Shown one piece after another: positions 49,601 through 58,962 of a stretch of DNA of 64,000 bases (its first letter is position 1; each line of letters begins with the position of its first letter). The DNA is from Zingiber officinale (Eukaryota > Streptophyta > Magnoliopsida > Zingiberales > Zingiberaceae). The notes below the pieces were generated by a model. That model made no database searches. It was not told the origin of the DNA and saw only the letters and a program-made list of their open reading frames with translations. The stretch covers positions 992,001 to 1,056,000 of the forward strand of contig NC_056006.1 of NCBI RefSeq assembly GCF_018446385.1, given 5' to 3'. The position numbers and the translations under genes are program-made.

Positions 49601-52600
49601 AATGAAATTTAAAATAATACAAAATAATAAAAAAACATTAGAATATAAATAGAATTATTATATTTTTTTAAAATTTTTAAATGAAATTTAAAATTTTTAA
49701 AAATAAATTTTAAGAATATTAATTAATAAAATTTATTAAATTTATTTTAATTTTAAATATATTTTTTATATATTTTATTAGGATAATTTAATTAGAGTTT
49801 ATAAAAGGAGTAATAATATACAGAGGGGAAAAATCTCAAGGAAAAGCTCAGGGATAGACACATAAATTAATAGCCCACCATTTTTACTTTTGTGGATCTC
49901 ATTACTTTATGTGTCTATCCCTGAGCTTTTCCTTAAGATTTTTCTTTCTGCATATTATTTTTCTTATAAAAGCTTGTTTGAAATATCACACTTACCTTGG
50001 GAATTGATTAAATTAATTAAACAAATAAAAAATGAAAAGAAAAAAATGACGCGAGGTGAGGCAAGGCACGGCAGATCGCGAGGGAGGATGACGACGAGGA
50101 CGTGTGAACGCGTCCAACGGCACCGGAGGCGTCACCGAACACTTCTGCCGACGCCGAAGGCATCGTCGGATGCTTTCGCCGGTGCCGGAGGCGTCCCGCG
50201 ACTCCTTCAGCACTGCAAGTGGTGTCCCGCGCCGAAGGCGTCGTGGACGCTTCCAATGCCTCCGGAAGTGTCCCGACTCTTCCGGCGCCACCGGAGGCAT
50301 CTCGCAACTCCTCGGCGCCATCTGCAACGGCGTCAAGACGGGGACGCCTCCGGTGTTAGTTTCGGCCATCTGACGAAATGATAAAAATCATCCGTGCCGG
50401 GCAGCACAGAACAACATTTCATTCCCTGGGTAGTACCCAAAAAAATATGGGTACCCACCCCATTACCATCCCTACCAACACTCAGTTTTCTATGATAATG
50501 ACTGGAGTCTCCTAGAGCAACATCTGATCTCATTCCCCTCATTTCAAAATCCAAGCAAGCCCACCAGCACATTCATGCTACATCACCACCAAAGGTTTAC
50601 CTAAGATTTGTTGCCATTATTTACGTAGGAGGCTTAATCAACACAAAACAGACTAGTTCATTCGACTGAGGCTCCAAGGCCTGGCCTGCCTCACTAGGTG
50701 CAATGAAAGTCTTTGTGTCAGTCTTATGGTAATGACCAAAATCAGGATCAGCCTCAAGCAAATCCAGATTCATAACGGCAAGAAGCAGTGAAATTAGAGG
50801 ATCGGGTTCCAAAACCTAGAGTCACGCATTGAAAAATTTTTAGGAGCCAACAATTCACTATCTATTAATATAGTACAATTGAACTTCAGACAAGAACACA
50901 TTCCCCGTACTAATCATAATAGAGTATTATAAAAGCAAAGACCTTAGGGTTTTTTTTAATCAAACTGCTTCCCTTTCAAAGAATTTGCATCCAGTACTAA
51001 TTGCAGTACTTTTGTTTGGTACTGTTTAGCTAAAATCACAATTAGAATATGAACTAGGGCTTAAATATCAATCAAACTTTAGAAAAACAAAGGACGGTCC
51101 AGTGCACGAAACTCCCACCAATGCGGAGTCACAGGAAAGGGTATTGTTCACAACCTTATCCAGTATTAGAAGAGGCTATTTTTATGACTCGAACCCTTGT
51201 CCACAAGATCATACGGCAATAACTTTACTATTGTGCTAAGGCTCCTCTTCTTCATACCTACTAAATGGTAACAACAATTATTTACTTCTTAACTATATAC
51301 TAGTAGAATCGATAGTAAAAAAGAGGTAAGCTATGACTAATTTAGAAAGGATTGTGGATGACAAAATCAGGCAATCAACATTAACTTCAAAATGGGTTAT
51401 TAGGAAAGTCTGAACAGAATAATTGAGAGATGAAAAAATTACTACAAATATGTTGAGAGAACTTGTCAAACAATATATAAAAAGAAGAAAAAAAAAAAGT
51501 AAAGATGCTTATAAAAACTAATATATAAAAAATAAAGTACGATTTAGGTTAGAGATGTATGCCTAGCTTTCTGCTGCAATTCAGGCATTATTTTTGTGCC
51601 TCGTTTACTTTATTACAGTAAGACTTTAAATGGTAAGCTTTACAACACATGGAAATACTCCTGGCAGAGAAGTGACAAAGACTTACACATGGCAACTAAC
51701 CAACTCCCCATTTAACTACCATGCTCATGGAACAAAAATTGATCCTTGCAGCAAAATCATTACTGTTTGCACTCAACTAGGCATTGACAATGATAGTTTA
51801 GGTCAGCCAGACTTTTGAATATGAAAAGCCTGATCCATAACTTGTTTGAGCTAGCAAGGGTTAGATGCCTCAAGGCATTTTTGTATGTCTTCTACAGAAT
51901 GACTAGATCATACTATTTTGGTGGGATTATTTAATAATCTATGAAGATGATAATGAGGCCAAAAGATCATCAATGAAAGACACCAATCAAACTTTTGAAG
52001 ATTACCAAATTTTAGGAGTTAATTATACAAATGCGTCTACTTTTTTTTTTTTGTTGTTTTCATCCAATATTTTCATTAATTTTTCCCACACAAACTTGAT
52101 TAATTGTCTCTGATGGATCTACATCTGCAATGAAAATTGTAGATTAATCAAATATGAAAATAACTCTTAGATCAGGAATCATATTAGAAGGCTTTCTGCT
52201 ACTGCAGATATCTTTAACGTTAAGAACTAGAATGATTGATTACATGATTAGATTTTTGTTATTTTTCCCATTCCTAGTTTTTATAAGTCTGCCCTTACAG
52301 GTCCTTATTTAGAACAATTAAAAGAAAAGAGTAACTTGATCGCCATAAAGAAAATCTATAAAATTCCCAGATATTTGCAGTAATTAATAAATAGTATATA
52401 TTAGACAAATATATGGGGAGTTGTTTCATTAGTTATAACATTCCCCTTAAGCTAAGCATAAATCGCAATCATGCTTGGTTTGCCACACAAAATGGAAGAT
52501 CCAATCTCACAAAACAACTTGGTGGAGATATGAATAATTTATTCTTCAGAAGGAAATAGGTGTTTAATAGAATTAGTGAAAAAAAAAAAAAACCTTTGTC

Positions 52601-55162
52601 CAAAATAGCAGACTTTCCACTGGTTTATTTTATAGGAAAGATTTATTTAAAAATACCAAAATTGTTAATTAATAATCTGCATCTCAAAAATAACAATGCA
52701 TTAGCAACCGTGTTAGAGAATAAGAGAAAAGCGAAGGAGATAGGTAAAACAGGTTCCAAATGTTGGATTAATAGGAAAAAAATAAACATTAAAATAGAGC
52801 ATGTATTTTGTAAATAAATAAATAATATTTATATTCATGAAGTTAAAGTTGATAGAATTTGAGATAGAATCAGAGAGTTAGAAAATACAGAGAGAGGAGA
52901 GAAAGGAAAAAAGAAGGAATTAAAACAACAATAGATTTCTAATTTACATAAAAATACCTCCATATGGGAACAACTGTGGTTAATTATAGTTCCATTTATT
53001 TGACTCAAAATTCCAAAAAAAAATTGATGTAGACTTTAAGGTTTCAATTATTTGGATGGAAAATATGAGGGAGAGAAGGAAAAGTAACAAAAAAATACAC
53101 AGAAAACATAGAACTCCATGTGCAATTTTGTGATCCTTTTCCTTCTTTCCCTCATAACTTCCATCCAAGTAATGAGGTCTAAGGATGATAATTCATCCTA
53201 AATTTCCAATGTCAAACCAAGTTTTAATACAACTCTTCCCATAATTACAATAAATCAAATTAAGTTGCATGGCTACAATTAGATGAAAACCTATTGTGAT
53301 TAAGTTCCCAGACAATCAGGTTCCTGAAATTTGCATCATGTTCTACAAATCATAGTTCAACTAATTTCAATGAAAAGTGCAGTACGCTAGTCCTTGAGAC
53401 TCAAACCTAGACTAAATTCTTTCAAGACCTTTAGTTAGGCCAACATTTGACTGACAATGGGGGCATTCAAGGAAGACATGAGAGTGACTTGCACAAAGAT
53501 TGACATGAAAACTTTCATGTCATCATTAAAAGTAGAAGATACTAGAGATGTATTATATTGTAACTATGAGCACGATAAGGCAACAGATTGTCAATTTGAT
53601 TTGTTTAATATACTGAAATGCAATTTAAGTTTCATACACTAGATGCATTCCTTTTCTTTCAGAGTTCAAAAATTCAAAAAAAGTGGTTCTACATAAATAA
53701 AAATTTGTGGTCGCAGGATACAAAATGGAGATGATCAAGTCAATGCAATCAAAATATCAGATCTGCACTTTGTATAAGACACAAGAATGGGAATCAATAA
53801 AATCTAGAGAGGATTTTTGCAAGTATACAATGAACACAAACTCAGTGCAAAATTCTGATATCAGAAGTTCAATGCCATGCAACTTAGTAACCATGACTAG
53901 GATAACTATCTGAAAAAAGTTTAAGAAACTCACCTCCCTAATTTCATCGAGTGAGTGTGACCTCAATGGAACATTCGCAAATGTTGATAAATTCAACTTT
54001 AATAGGTCAGCAACTCTAACATACCCATCACTTCGTATATCCAGATTTAGCTCAGAAGCCATATGGCGTAAAATTCGTGTCCTGAAATTATTTGAGAAAA
54101 ACTGGGTTAGTGTTAATAGTTCTAGTTGCCAGCCTTAAAGAATCAGCTCAACAAAAATATGATCAATAAGCCTTATATACATCAACAATTGCAAAAATCA
54201 TTTAGGGCATATTTGGTTGAAGGTTATCGTTGATAACCTTAATGATCTACCTAAGGTTCTATTATTTAATCCTGCGTGGTTCAAGTAATGAGTGATTCCG
54301 TAATTGACCATATCTGCCACATCAGCAAATGGGGATATAACCCGGAATTACCTTGGAAATGTGAGGTTTTACATGATTCCGGGGTTAACAAAAAAAATTT
54401 CCCAAAATTTTTTTTCTAAATTTTTCTCCCATGAGTATTTCAAAGATTGAACCAAACAACATTGAGTTATGTTTTATTCCCTATAACCAAGATTATGCAT
54501 GATAACTTAAATCAAACGCACCCTTAGGACATTACCTAAGGGGTCAAGATTACTCATCTAATCAACTCAAGTTTTAAGCAATACAAACAAGTGAAGAAAA
54601 TCAATTTTGAAATGTCAGCAAAGTAAATATGTACCCAAAATTGAGATACAGAAACACAGCCATTAACCAAAACAGCAGGAAAAAACAATCAAATCTCCGA
54701 CAACACCACCGACATGAAAATCAAGTTATTTGGGAAACTTGCTGACACTAAAACCTGGTAACGCCACGAATACAGTGCTGTGTAGCACCGAGTCATCCCA
54801 TTTGCCAAAGAAACATTGTTCAGCAGAAAGTTCATACAGTTTGGTACATTATCTAATTCAGAAACATTGATGGGAAAGGAGAACAAAAAGAGTAAAGGAA
54901 AGGAGGAGCAGATTACAAGAGACGACCAAGAGCATCAATGCGATCACTGGAAGCATCAGCTTCGTTCCCCCTCCCTCCAGCGCCTCTTCCCCTTCCTCTC
55001 CCGCTGCAATCAAGAAATCAATTAGGCCAAGAAACACATCTTCAGAAATTTCCCTGATGTAATTCAGAGGGACAGATACCTTTTCCTTGAGGGATGCAAG
55101 AAAGAAGCCGTGGCGGAGAAGGGTTTGAAAGAAGAGGGAGCACCTAGGTTGCGATCAGCCAT
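31689..55162 (-). CDS. TPT1: tRNA 2'-phosphotransferase (Tpt1/KptA family), 8 exons over 23.5 kb
   Basis: Removes the splice-junction 2'-phosphate left on ligated tRNA, transferring it to NAD+. Exons, high to low: 55162-55080, 55003-54917, 54081-53934, 48005-47916, 32671-32617, 32535-32413, 31959-31903, 31819-31689. All introns are GT-AG, the phases agree, and the joined frame is 257 codons without stops. The glycine/arginine-rich leader (GRGRGRGAGGRG) precedes the core. Core marks: LTRILRH (R62, H63), SDGYVRVADLLK, LRSHSLDEIRE, LIRANQGHS (R128), CVHGTYRRNL (H158), RLHVHFSSGLPSDGEVISG, GMRRDVNVLI (R198/R199) and SDNKVILTEGFDG. These correspond to the Arg-His-Arg-Arg active-site set of the family. 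Introns 3 and 4 are 5.9 and 15.2 kb and hold nearly all the transposons between 32.7 and 53.9 kb. Confidence 0.93.
33366..33589. mobile_element. Tourist-like MITE (PIF/Harbinger) in intron 4
   Basis: 224 bp with ends GGGGGCGTTTGGTT and AACCAAACACCCCC (one mismatch), flanked by the duplication TTA (33363-33365, 33590-33592). Arms are rich in GGGAATGG/CCATTCCC. No coding capacity. Confidence 0.9.
33700..34480. other. Intron 4 sequence without a recognised element
   Basis: AT-rich intron DNA; an A tract lies near 33709. Nothing else is recognised. Confidence 0.4.
34480..35163 (-). mobile_element. Old RTE-type LINE fragment
   Basis: The minus strand has broken frames resembling the reverse-transcriptase region and C-terminus of plant RTE LINEs: HQGSRLSSYFFMLVLDRIT near 35130 (the QGSxLSPYLF pattern) and VEMRMLR near 34670. 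Many stops. It abuts the 3' end of the better-preserved LINE at 35165. Confidence 0.6.
35226..37004 (-). pseudogene. Reverse-transcriptase and C-terminal region of the RTE LINE
   Basis: Open pieces: 37004-36495 contains MHNGKAVGPDDIPLEVWKCL (start of the polymerase domain). 35931-35671 begins MFADDIILV, the FADD form of the catalytic box, and continues to FKYLGSFLQNN. 35540-35226 contains EMRMLRWMCGHMRMDKIRNE and LRWYGHVLRRP, the usual RTE C-terminus. Stops and frameshifts lie between the pieces. Confidence 0.85.
37425..38069 (-). pseudogene. APE-type endonuclease domain of the RTE LINE
   Basis: 214 codons open. Catalytic-type motifs are visible: RFETWNIGTLTGK, CVQETKW (active-site Glu), NIISVYAPQVG and LIGGDLNEHVG. 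The frame is lost before the reverse transcriptase, so it is a relic of the LINE polyprotein that nicked target DNA. Confidence 0.85.
38050..38220. repeat. Duplicated segment in the LINE 5' region
   Basis: Two imperfect copies of a block of about 80-90 bp, each with CCGAGTTC/CCAAGTTCT, GGAGATGTAGCGGTC and GAGACGTTACAGTCGG, lie next to each other. Confidence 0.7.
38400..38538. other. Old LTR-like sequence left of the SINE
   Basis: GTTGGTGCAAGTAAGC and CCTCGGTTTTGATG resemble the start of Copia LTRs and may continue after the SINE at 38744. Too decayed to bound. Confidence 0.35.
38558..38724 (-). mobile_element. Au-like tRNA-derived SINE
   Basis: The minus strand reads a tRNA-related head with A-box-like GGTGCAACGG and B-box GGGTTCGAATCC, then GGATAAGACTGCGTACAATG, GAGACCCCGTATAACGGGAG and TTCGTGCACCGGGCTGCCC, ending in a T run. 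This is the layout of plant Au SINEs. An exact 19-bp target duplication AGGAGTGGACATTTGACAA flanks it (38539-38557 and 38725-38743), which suggests a fairly recent insertion. Confidence 0.93.
38887..38980. repeat. Two-copy tandem repeat, 50-bp period
   Basis: CCAAAATAGGACCTTTAGGC and the following AAAGAAGAGTGTAAGGGAGAG occur twice, at 38887 and 38937, without visible change. They lie within sequence that resembles an old LTR. Confidence 0.85.
39006..39645. mobile_element. Inverted-terminus foldback retroelement fragment with 5-bp duplication
   Basis: The exact duplication AGGCT (39001-39005, 39646-39650) flanks TGTAACGACCC...GGTCGTTACA. A unit of about 210 bp (TGTAACGACCYGACCCCT to CAGGATTCGAACTCTA) lies in plus orientation at the left (39006 to about 39215) and in minus orientation at the right (about 39645-39434). 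A rearranged third copy, also minus and with an internal duplication, lies between (39433-39216). The unit resembles the start of a gypsy-type LTR, including an antisense tRNA-like GGATTCGAACTCTAGACCT block like that in the LTR at 1394. No coding capacity. Confidence 0.75.
39651..40036. mobile_element. Left part of an older LTR remnant, interrupted at 40036
   Basis: Repeated phrases on the theme AGTTAACCACAT, AGTCAACCAAATTCAC and GTGATCGACCAAACTG. The same phrases resume at 46671, so this older sequence was split by the insertion at 40037-46665. Confidence 0.55.
40037..41480 (-). repeat. SIRE-like LTR, minus orientation
   Basis: 1444 bp; in sense it starts TGTTGGCAACCCAGTC and ends GATCCTAACA. 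It contains GATCGGTCACCGACCGATCG-like palindromes (40738-40830), an array of GAGAACGAGCYACCGAGCCC units (40855-41100) and CCTGGCTTCACTTACCAGG-type hairpin units (41190-41290). It shares its plan with the LTR at 10728 but is clearly diverged. Confidence 0.85.
41481..43132 (-). other. Non-coding 3' interior of the minus-strand part
   Basis: About 1.65 kb with no pol frame. It carries a palindrome cluster at 41890-42030 (GATCGGTCGAGACCGATC, CGGATCACCGGACCGATCC) and AT-rich sequence, in the same relative position as in the 10728-18122 element. Confidence 0.7.
43133..44555 (-). pseudogene. Broken Gag with two CCHC zinc knuckles
   Basis: The ATG at 44555 opens a Gag N-terminus (FYDRDDFAFWKVRMKYFL) that is broken near 44450 by a small deletion and frameshift. 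The remainder (44335-43133, 400 codons) is open. It has acidic serine repeats and knuckles CFECREYGHYKSKC and CFQCKRRGHYRSQC, a heptad stretch (ENQVLRSRLDNLEKALKNLE) and the same C-terminus style, EVIPSEYL...RFWVPRS, as the Gag at 14635-16425. No pol follows. Confidence 0.85.
44595..44612. other. Head-to-head junction at the primer-binding-site position
   Basis: Reading plus strand, GAAGAGCGACCT belongs to the minus-strand Gag leader and would normally run on into CGCT..GATACCA and the LTR end. Instead GGCTCGAGTTGTATC enters a plus-strand LTR about 40 bp inside its start. CTCGA at the joint is compatible with both sides (microhomology). Confidence 0.6.
44603..46119 (+). repeat. SIRE-like LTR, plus orientation, truncated at its start
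   Basis: Same family as the LTR at 40037-41480 but inverted. Lacks about the first 40 bp (the TGTTGGCAACC terminus) and ends GATCCTAACA at 46119. Contains GCTCGGTAGCTCGTTCTCCG units (44995-45215), CTGGTGAGTGAAGCCAGG units (44775-44890) and GATCGGT palindromes (45240-45560). Confidence 0.85.
46120..46280 (+). other. Primer-binding site and leader remnant after the plus-strand LTR
   Basis: ATTGGTATCGAAG follows the LTR end directly. The next part, ending AAGCACGAGCTAGAG near 46195, is homologous to the leader just upstream of the minus-strand gag (GGAGCACGAGCTAGAG). The Gag frame does not continue. Confidence 0.65.
46300..46665 (+). mobile_element. 3' part of a TRIM: interior plus one LTR
   Basis: From about 46320 the sequence matches the interior of the complete TRIM at 63255 (GGTCGGGTGGACCGAGGGG, GACCTGGTGGGTCGAGGATC), then a purine tract TTTGAGGGGGGGAT and a 196-bp LTR 46470-46665 (TGTTGGGGTTGCAAGG...CGATCCTACA). 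The 5' LTR is absent. Confidence 0.85.
46671..47290. mobile_element. Right part of the older LTR remnant
   Basis: Continues 39651-40036 after the insertion. It holds a direct repeat of about 85 bp (GTCRRCCATTTGCTCAATCA, AACAAAATTGATCYAGTTTRG) at about 46840-47010 and several GTTGACCAG/GTCGACCAG phrases typical of a SIRE-like LTR. Confidence 0.5.
49080..49800. repeat. Dispersed AT-rich repeat with a conserved-looking GC-rich end
   Basis: Begins near ACCAAGGTTTAAAATTTTG, continues CCGGAACGATACGGTTTCGG, then runs into very AT-rich DNA. The head resembles a common plant repeat. No termini or target duplication were defined. Confidence 0.45.
49814..49957. repeat. Long near-perfect hairpin (MITE-like)
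   Basis: Arms 49814-49866 and 49906-49957 are reverse complements with few mismatches (core AAGGAAAAGCTCAGGGATAG and GACACATAAA), around a loop of about 39 nt. Ends TAATATRCAG. TA dinucleotides flank, but target duplication cannot be assigned. Transcribed as part of intron 3 on the minus strand. Confidence 0.85.
50045..50365. repeat. GC-rich imperfect repeat block
   Basis: Repeats of GCCGGAGGCGTC, GCCGAAGGC and related units about 20-35 bp apart. Open in several frames on both strands, so the frames are compositional rather than a gene. It stands out from AT-rich flanks. Confidence 0.6.
51083..51247 (-). mobile_element. Au-like SINE, older copy
   Basis: The minus strand has GCCTTAGCACAATAGTAAAG, B-box GGGTTCGAGTC, CTGTGACTCCGCATTGGTGG and TTTCGTGCACTGGACC, collinear with the SINE at 38558 but with more changes. 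No target duplication was recognised. Confidence 0.85.
54205..54523. mobile_element. Tourist-like MITE in intron 2
   Basis: 319 bp; ends GGGCATATTTGGTTGAAGG and AAATCAAACGCACCC form imperfect inverted repeats. Flanked by TTA (54202-54204, 54524-54526). No coding capacity. Confidence 0.8.
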
Positions 55163-56040
55163 GCGGCAGCAGGAGACGGCGATCCGGCAGCAGGAAGGAC
55201 GCCTAGGCAAACATAAATTAAAAATAATAATAATAATATATTTTTAAAAAAATTCTGAAGTTTTTTTTATTTGAATAAAAAAATTGATTTATTTTTTTAA
55301 AAAAATAAAATATTTTTATATAAAATTTTAATTTTCTCACAAATAGTTAGATTTTTTTAACACGGTTAAATTATTTAATCTTTTTGGGACATTGAACGTA
55401 AATAAAATTTTATTAATTTTAAATTTATTTATGAGTATGGATAAAAAATCAAAAATCTCTGATGCGTGTTATTATCGAGGAAGAAAAAAAAAGTGAGAAA
55501 GAAATATTATAAGCAAAGGAGAAAAAGGGTGTTCTCTGAGAGTATCACCGGCGAAATAAAAGAAAAACAACACCAAAGAATATAAACATACAAAATTAAT
55601 GAGGAGAAAAGAAATAGGTACAAAGATGGTGAAAGAACAATTAGAGTTTTTTTAAACATATTAAGAAAGAAAGAGTTTATTAGTTTTTTAAGATATATAA
55701 TTAAATAGAAAAAAATCTTGACTAAATGCAATTATGAGGAAATAAGATTAAATAAAATAAAATCTTGGCTAATTGTAATTATGAGGAAATAAGGATATAT
55801 GTAATGTATAAATAGGAATAATGAATTAATTAATAAGATGTCATTAATGCGTTAGCATGATATTTATTAATGTGTATGCTATCATTGATTAATATTAATG
55901 ACTAAATTTAATTTTTTTTAATGTCTTTACTTAATTATTTAATCAATGGGTCCTAATAATATTAGGGCCCTAGGCATTGGCCATAATGGTCTATGTCTTG
56001 AGTTGGGCCTAGAATTAATAGTTCTTCGGAACGGACGTGG
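55163..56040. other. 5' flank of the phosphotransferase gene, then AT-rich spacer
   Basis: The promoter should lie in the first few hundred bases above 55162. No TATA box is called. A direct repeat (AAAATCTTGACTAAATGCAATTATGAGGAAATAAG-like) occurs twice at 55710-55792. Confidence 0.45.
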
Positions 56041-56045
56041 AACGG

Positions 56046-57205
56046 TCGGAATCGGTGTTCCATGTAATCGAGCCGCACTCTCGAACTTTTATCGAGAGTT
56101 TATAATCCAGCCGAGCTAAAGTTTTATTTAATGAATATATTATGGGTCACGAGTTTATTCGAGTTTTTATCCAGTCTAGACGAGTTTAATAATATAAATT
56201 ATAAATTGAAATATTCATTAAAAATTAAATTATATATTTAGAAAAAATATAATATTCCTATTAAAATTTATAATTTGATGCTAATAAAAAACTTTAATAT
56301 ATTTGTTTATGTATTTCATAAGTAAAATTTAAAATCTATAAATTTAATATAAAAACTATTATTTTTTATTTAAAAATTGATTCATGACACATATTCATGA
56401 GCTAACAAGGCGAATATTATAAAGTTTAAGCTTTGTTGGTTTATCAAAATGAGTCTCATTAAACGAGTTTTTATCGAATCGAGCTTAGAATAGTTCATGA
56501 GTGGCTTGATTCATTTACATTCGTAACGCCTCAAGTCGTTCTAAAGTTCTGATAATAAATAACATGGTTTGCTTTGAAACGTCGTTCTCTGACGTCTATT
56601 CAGCCAACAGTGAAGCCTGTAGTGCGCCGGGAAAGAGGAAAACAAATTGAGAAATTGTTTGCGGCGGTCGGTGATGATTCGACGTTGTGCGTGCAGGTAG
56701 GGGGGGTAAATGAATCAAGTCGTTCGTGAGCTATTCGAAACTCAATTCGATAAAAGCTTGTTTGAGCTCGTTTAATGAGGCTCGTTAAAATAAATAAACT
56801 AAACTCAAGTTTCACAATACTTGGCTTGTTAACTCGTGAACACGTTCATTAAGCTTATGAATCAACCTTTAAATAAAAATAATAATAATTTTGATATTGA
56901 ATTTATATATTTTACACTTTACTTATGAAAAATATAAACAAATCTATTAAATTTATTTATTAGAATAAAATTATAAATTTTAATAAGAATATTATAATTT
57001 TCTCTAAATATATAATTTAGTTTTTAATAAATATTTAAATTTATAATTTATATTTATTGAGCTCGTTTAGACTCGATAAAAGCTCGAATAAGTTCGTGAG
57101 CCATGAATATATTCGTTAAATAAAGCTCGAGCTCGGCTCGATTATAAATAAGTCAAGCTCAAATATTCAAGAGTTCAGCTCAACTCGACTCGATTACACC
57201 CCTAC
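56046..57205. repeat. Two inverted copies of one repeat, about 480-500 bp each
   Basis: The copy at about 56060-56525 and the copy at about 56701-57205 are reverse complements along much of their length (for example GAATCAAGCCACTCATGA-like against GAATCAAGTCGTTCGTGAG; GAGCTCGTTTAGACTCG against CTAGACGAGTTTAATA). The second copy ends GGGGGGTAAATGAATC and GATTACACCCC. The unit resembles a common plant AT-rich non-autonomous transposon with GAGCTCG motifs; its superfamily is not assigned. Confidence 0.6.
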
Positions 57206-57490
57206 TTGTAGGGAAGAGATGCGTGCAAGGAAGAGAAACTTGACAACTTAGGTTTTAATATAAACTATATATTAGTAAATTAAATTAATTCTCAACTTAA
57301 TTAATAGATAATTTAATATAGTTTAATGAATTACTCTTTAAAAATATTCTTTAACTAGTAATAATATTATTAATTAATTATTAATAATAAATTAATTAAA
57401 ATAAATAAATATAAATATATAAAAAATTTTAGGAAATTTTACTATTATTATTAATTTGATTATTAAACTTATTTAAATAGAATTTTAATG

Positions 57491-57492
<2 letters not shown>

Positions 57493-57527
<35 letters not shown>
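57493..57527. repeat. (AT)n microsatellite
   Basis: About 17 uninterrupted AT dinucleotides. Confidence 0.98.
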
Positions 57528-57529
<2 letters not shown>

Positions 57530-57531
<2 letters not shown>

Positions 57532-58124
57532 GCACTGTATCATGACTATTTTATAAAATAATATTGAAACTGGACTGATAGAGTTCGCGACGATTGTCAG
57601 AATCATAAGAATAAGTAGGCGAAGGGTGGAGAAGCAGAAGGCGGTGGAGAAGCATGTGGGTGCCAATCCACAAAGGCAGGAGAACAACCGGTCACGAGGT
57701 GAGGATTGATTGACATAGGCGGGCAAATATAAAGGGCCTTATAAAGCTCATATTCAGGCCAAGCAATGTACTTACCTATAAAGGGCCTTCTCTAAACCGA
57801 GGCAGACGCATCAACGAAAATATTCTAAACAAATCCTTCAATAATTTAACTAGGTCAAATAACGTTGAACTTAAGTTGATTAATTTAATCCTATGAAAAT
57901 TTTATCTGAGTAAATTAGAAAAGTATATATAGAGACTTATGCTGATAATCAATATTCTCAGGTCCATTATACAAACAAATCTTTAATATTATGAATATTT
58001 GCATGTCAATACATAACAATTATAATCTCATAGGTAATTTAATAATAATCAATAATACATAGCGTAAGTAAAAGATGTAGATTATTTAGTTAAACCACCA
58101 TTAATATTAAACTTCAATATATAT
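57530..58124. other. Spacer
   Basis: AT-rich; no gene or element boundary recognised. Confidence 0.4.
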
Positions 58125-58962
58125 TGATCCGGTAATAAGAACGGGGGATCACTCATTGGCGGAAGGTCAACGATATGTGGAAGTCAATGATCAAGAGGGT
58201 CAAGCCCGAGGTAGCGCCGAGCGGCCAGAGGTCGTGCCGAGCGGAGTGACATGGCCGACCAAGCATCCGGCCTATCGGACATCTGGCCAAGGGTCTCTCG
58301 GACCGGACGAAAGACAGCCCGACCAGGGGTCGGGTTTCCAATGCTCAGGTAAAAAGGTCTATGGGCCAGGCGGATAGGCCGCTCGGCCTAACCAAAGGAC
58401 AATAAGGCGCAATCCCAGCCGAGCATGTAAACAGGGTTTCTCGGATGCCATGAGCACCGAGCGGCTGGTCCGCTCGGCCCGGGAACAGATAAGAGCGCTA
58501 GGAGACAAAAAGGACAACTGGTAGTTTCGTCCTCGAGACACCTGCCGTCGACAAACAGCATGGTCGGCGACTGGAGCGGACAGAATATCGTACGGTGGAA
58601 GCTTCCACCGTCACATCCGGAATATGCTCAGACAATTGCAGAATGACGTCAGGCGTACTTTTCTGACATAGCCCTACTAAGGTATGTTTAGGGAAGCGTG
58701 CACGCATCGAGAAGCGTGCTCATGCCTCCCGGGGTCCTATATAAGGACCCCCAGACTTCGATGGAGGTATGCAATATCACTGTAGTCACAGTAACGTTAC
58801 TCTGCTTCCTCGTTGTCTGACTTGAGCGTCGGAGGGTCGTCGCCGGGAAACCCCTCCTGGCTCGGCTTCTTTGCAGGTTCGTCGGAAATCTACACCACCA
58901 GTCGAAGACAGCGGAGAGTGTCACGTCCCAGCGTTCGTCGACTTAGCGCTCGGACAAGATTA
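58125..58962 (+). mobile_element. Probable solo LTR, GC-rich
   Basis: A GC-rich island in AT-rich DNA. Starts TGATCCGG; the end AGATTA looks like a decayed GGATCA complement. Flanks TATAT / GATAT could be a target duplication with one mismatch. Contains a TATA box (CCTATATAAGGACCC, about 58736) and repeated GCCGAGCGG/CCGCTCGGCC palindromes. No primer-binding site or interior is present. Probably gypsy-type, but not certain. Confidence 0.6.

Larger units (their letters stand above)
48006..53933 (-). other. Intron 3 of the phosphotransferase gene
   Basis: 5.9 kb. Recognised contents are an AT-rich dispersed repeat (49080-49800), a long hairpin (49814-49957), a GC-rich block (50045-50365), a hAT-like end (GGGTAGTACCC, CATTACCATCCCTACC near 50430-50480) and a SINE (51083-51247). 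The rest is AT-rich intron sequence without a recognised gene. Confidence 0.7.

Noticed and set aside
50013..50381. Overlapping frames of 89-163 codons in the GC-rich block
   Set aside because: Open in several frames on both strands because of composition; they sit in intron 3 and have no domain.
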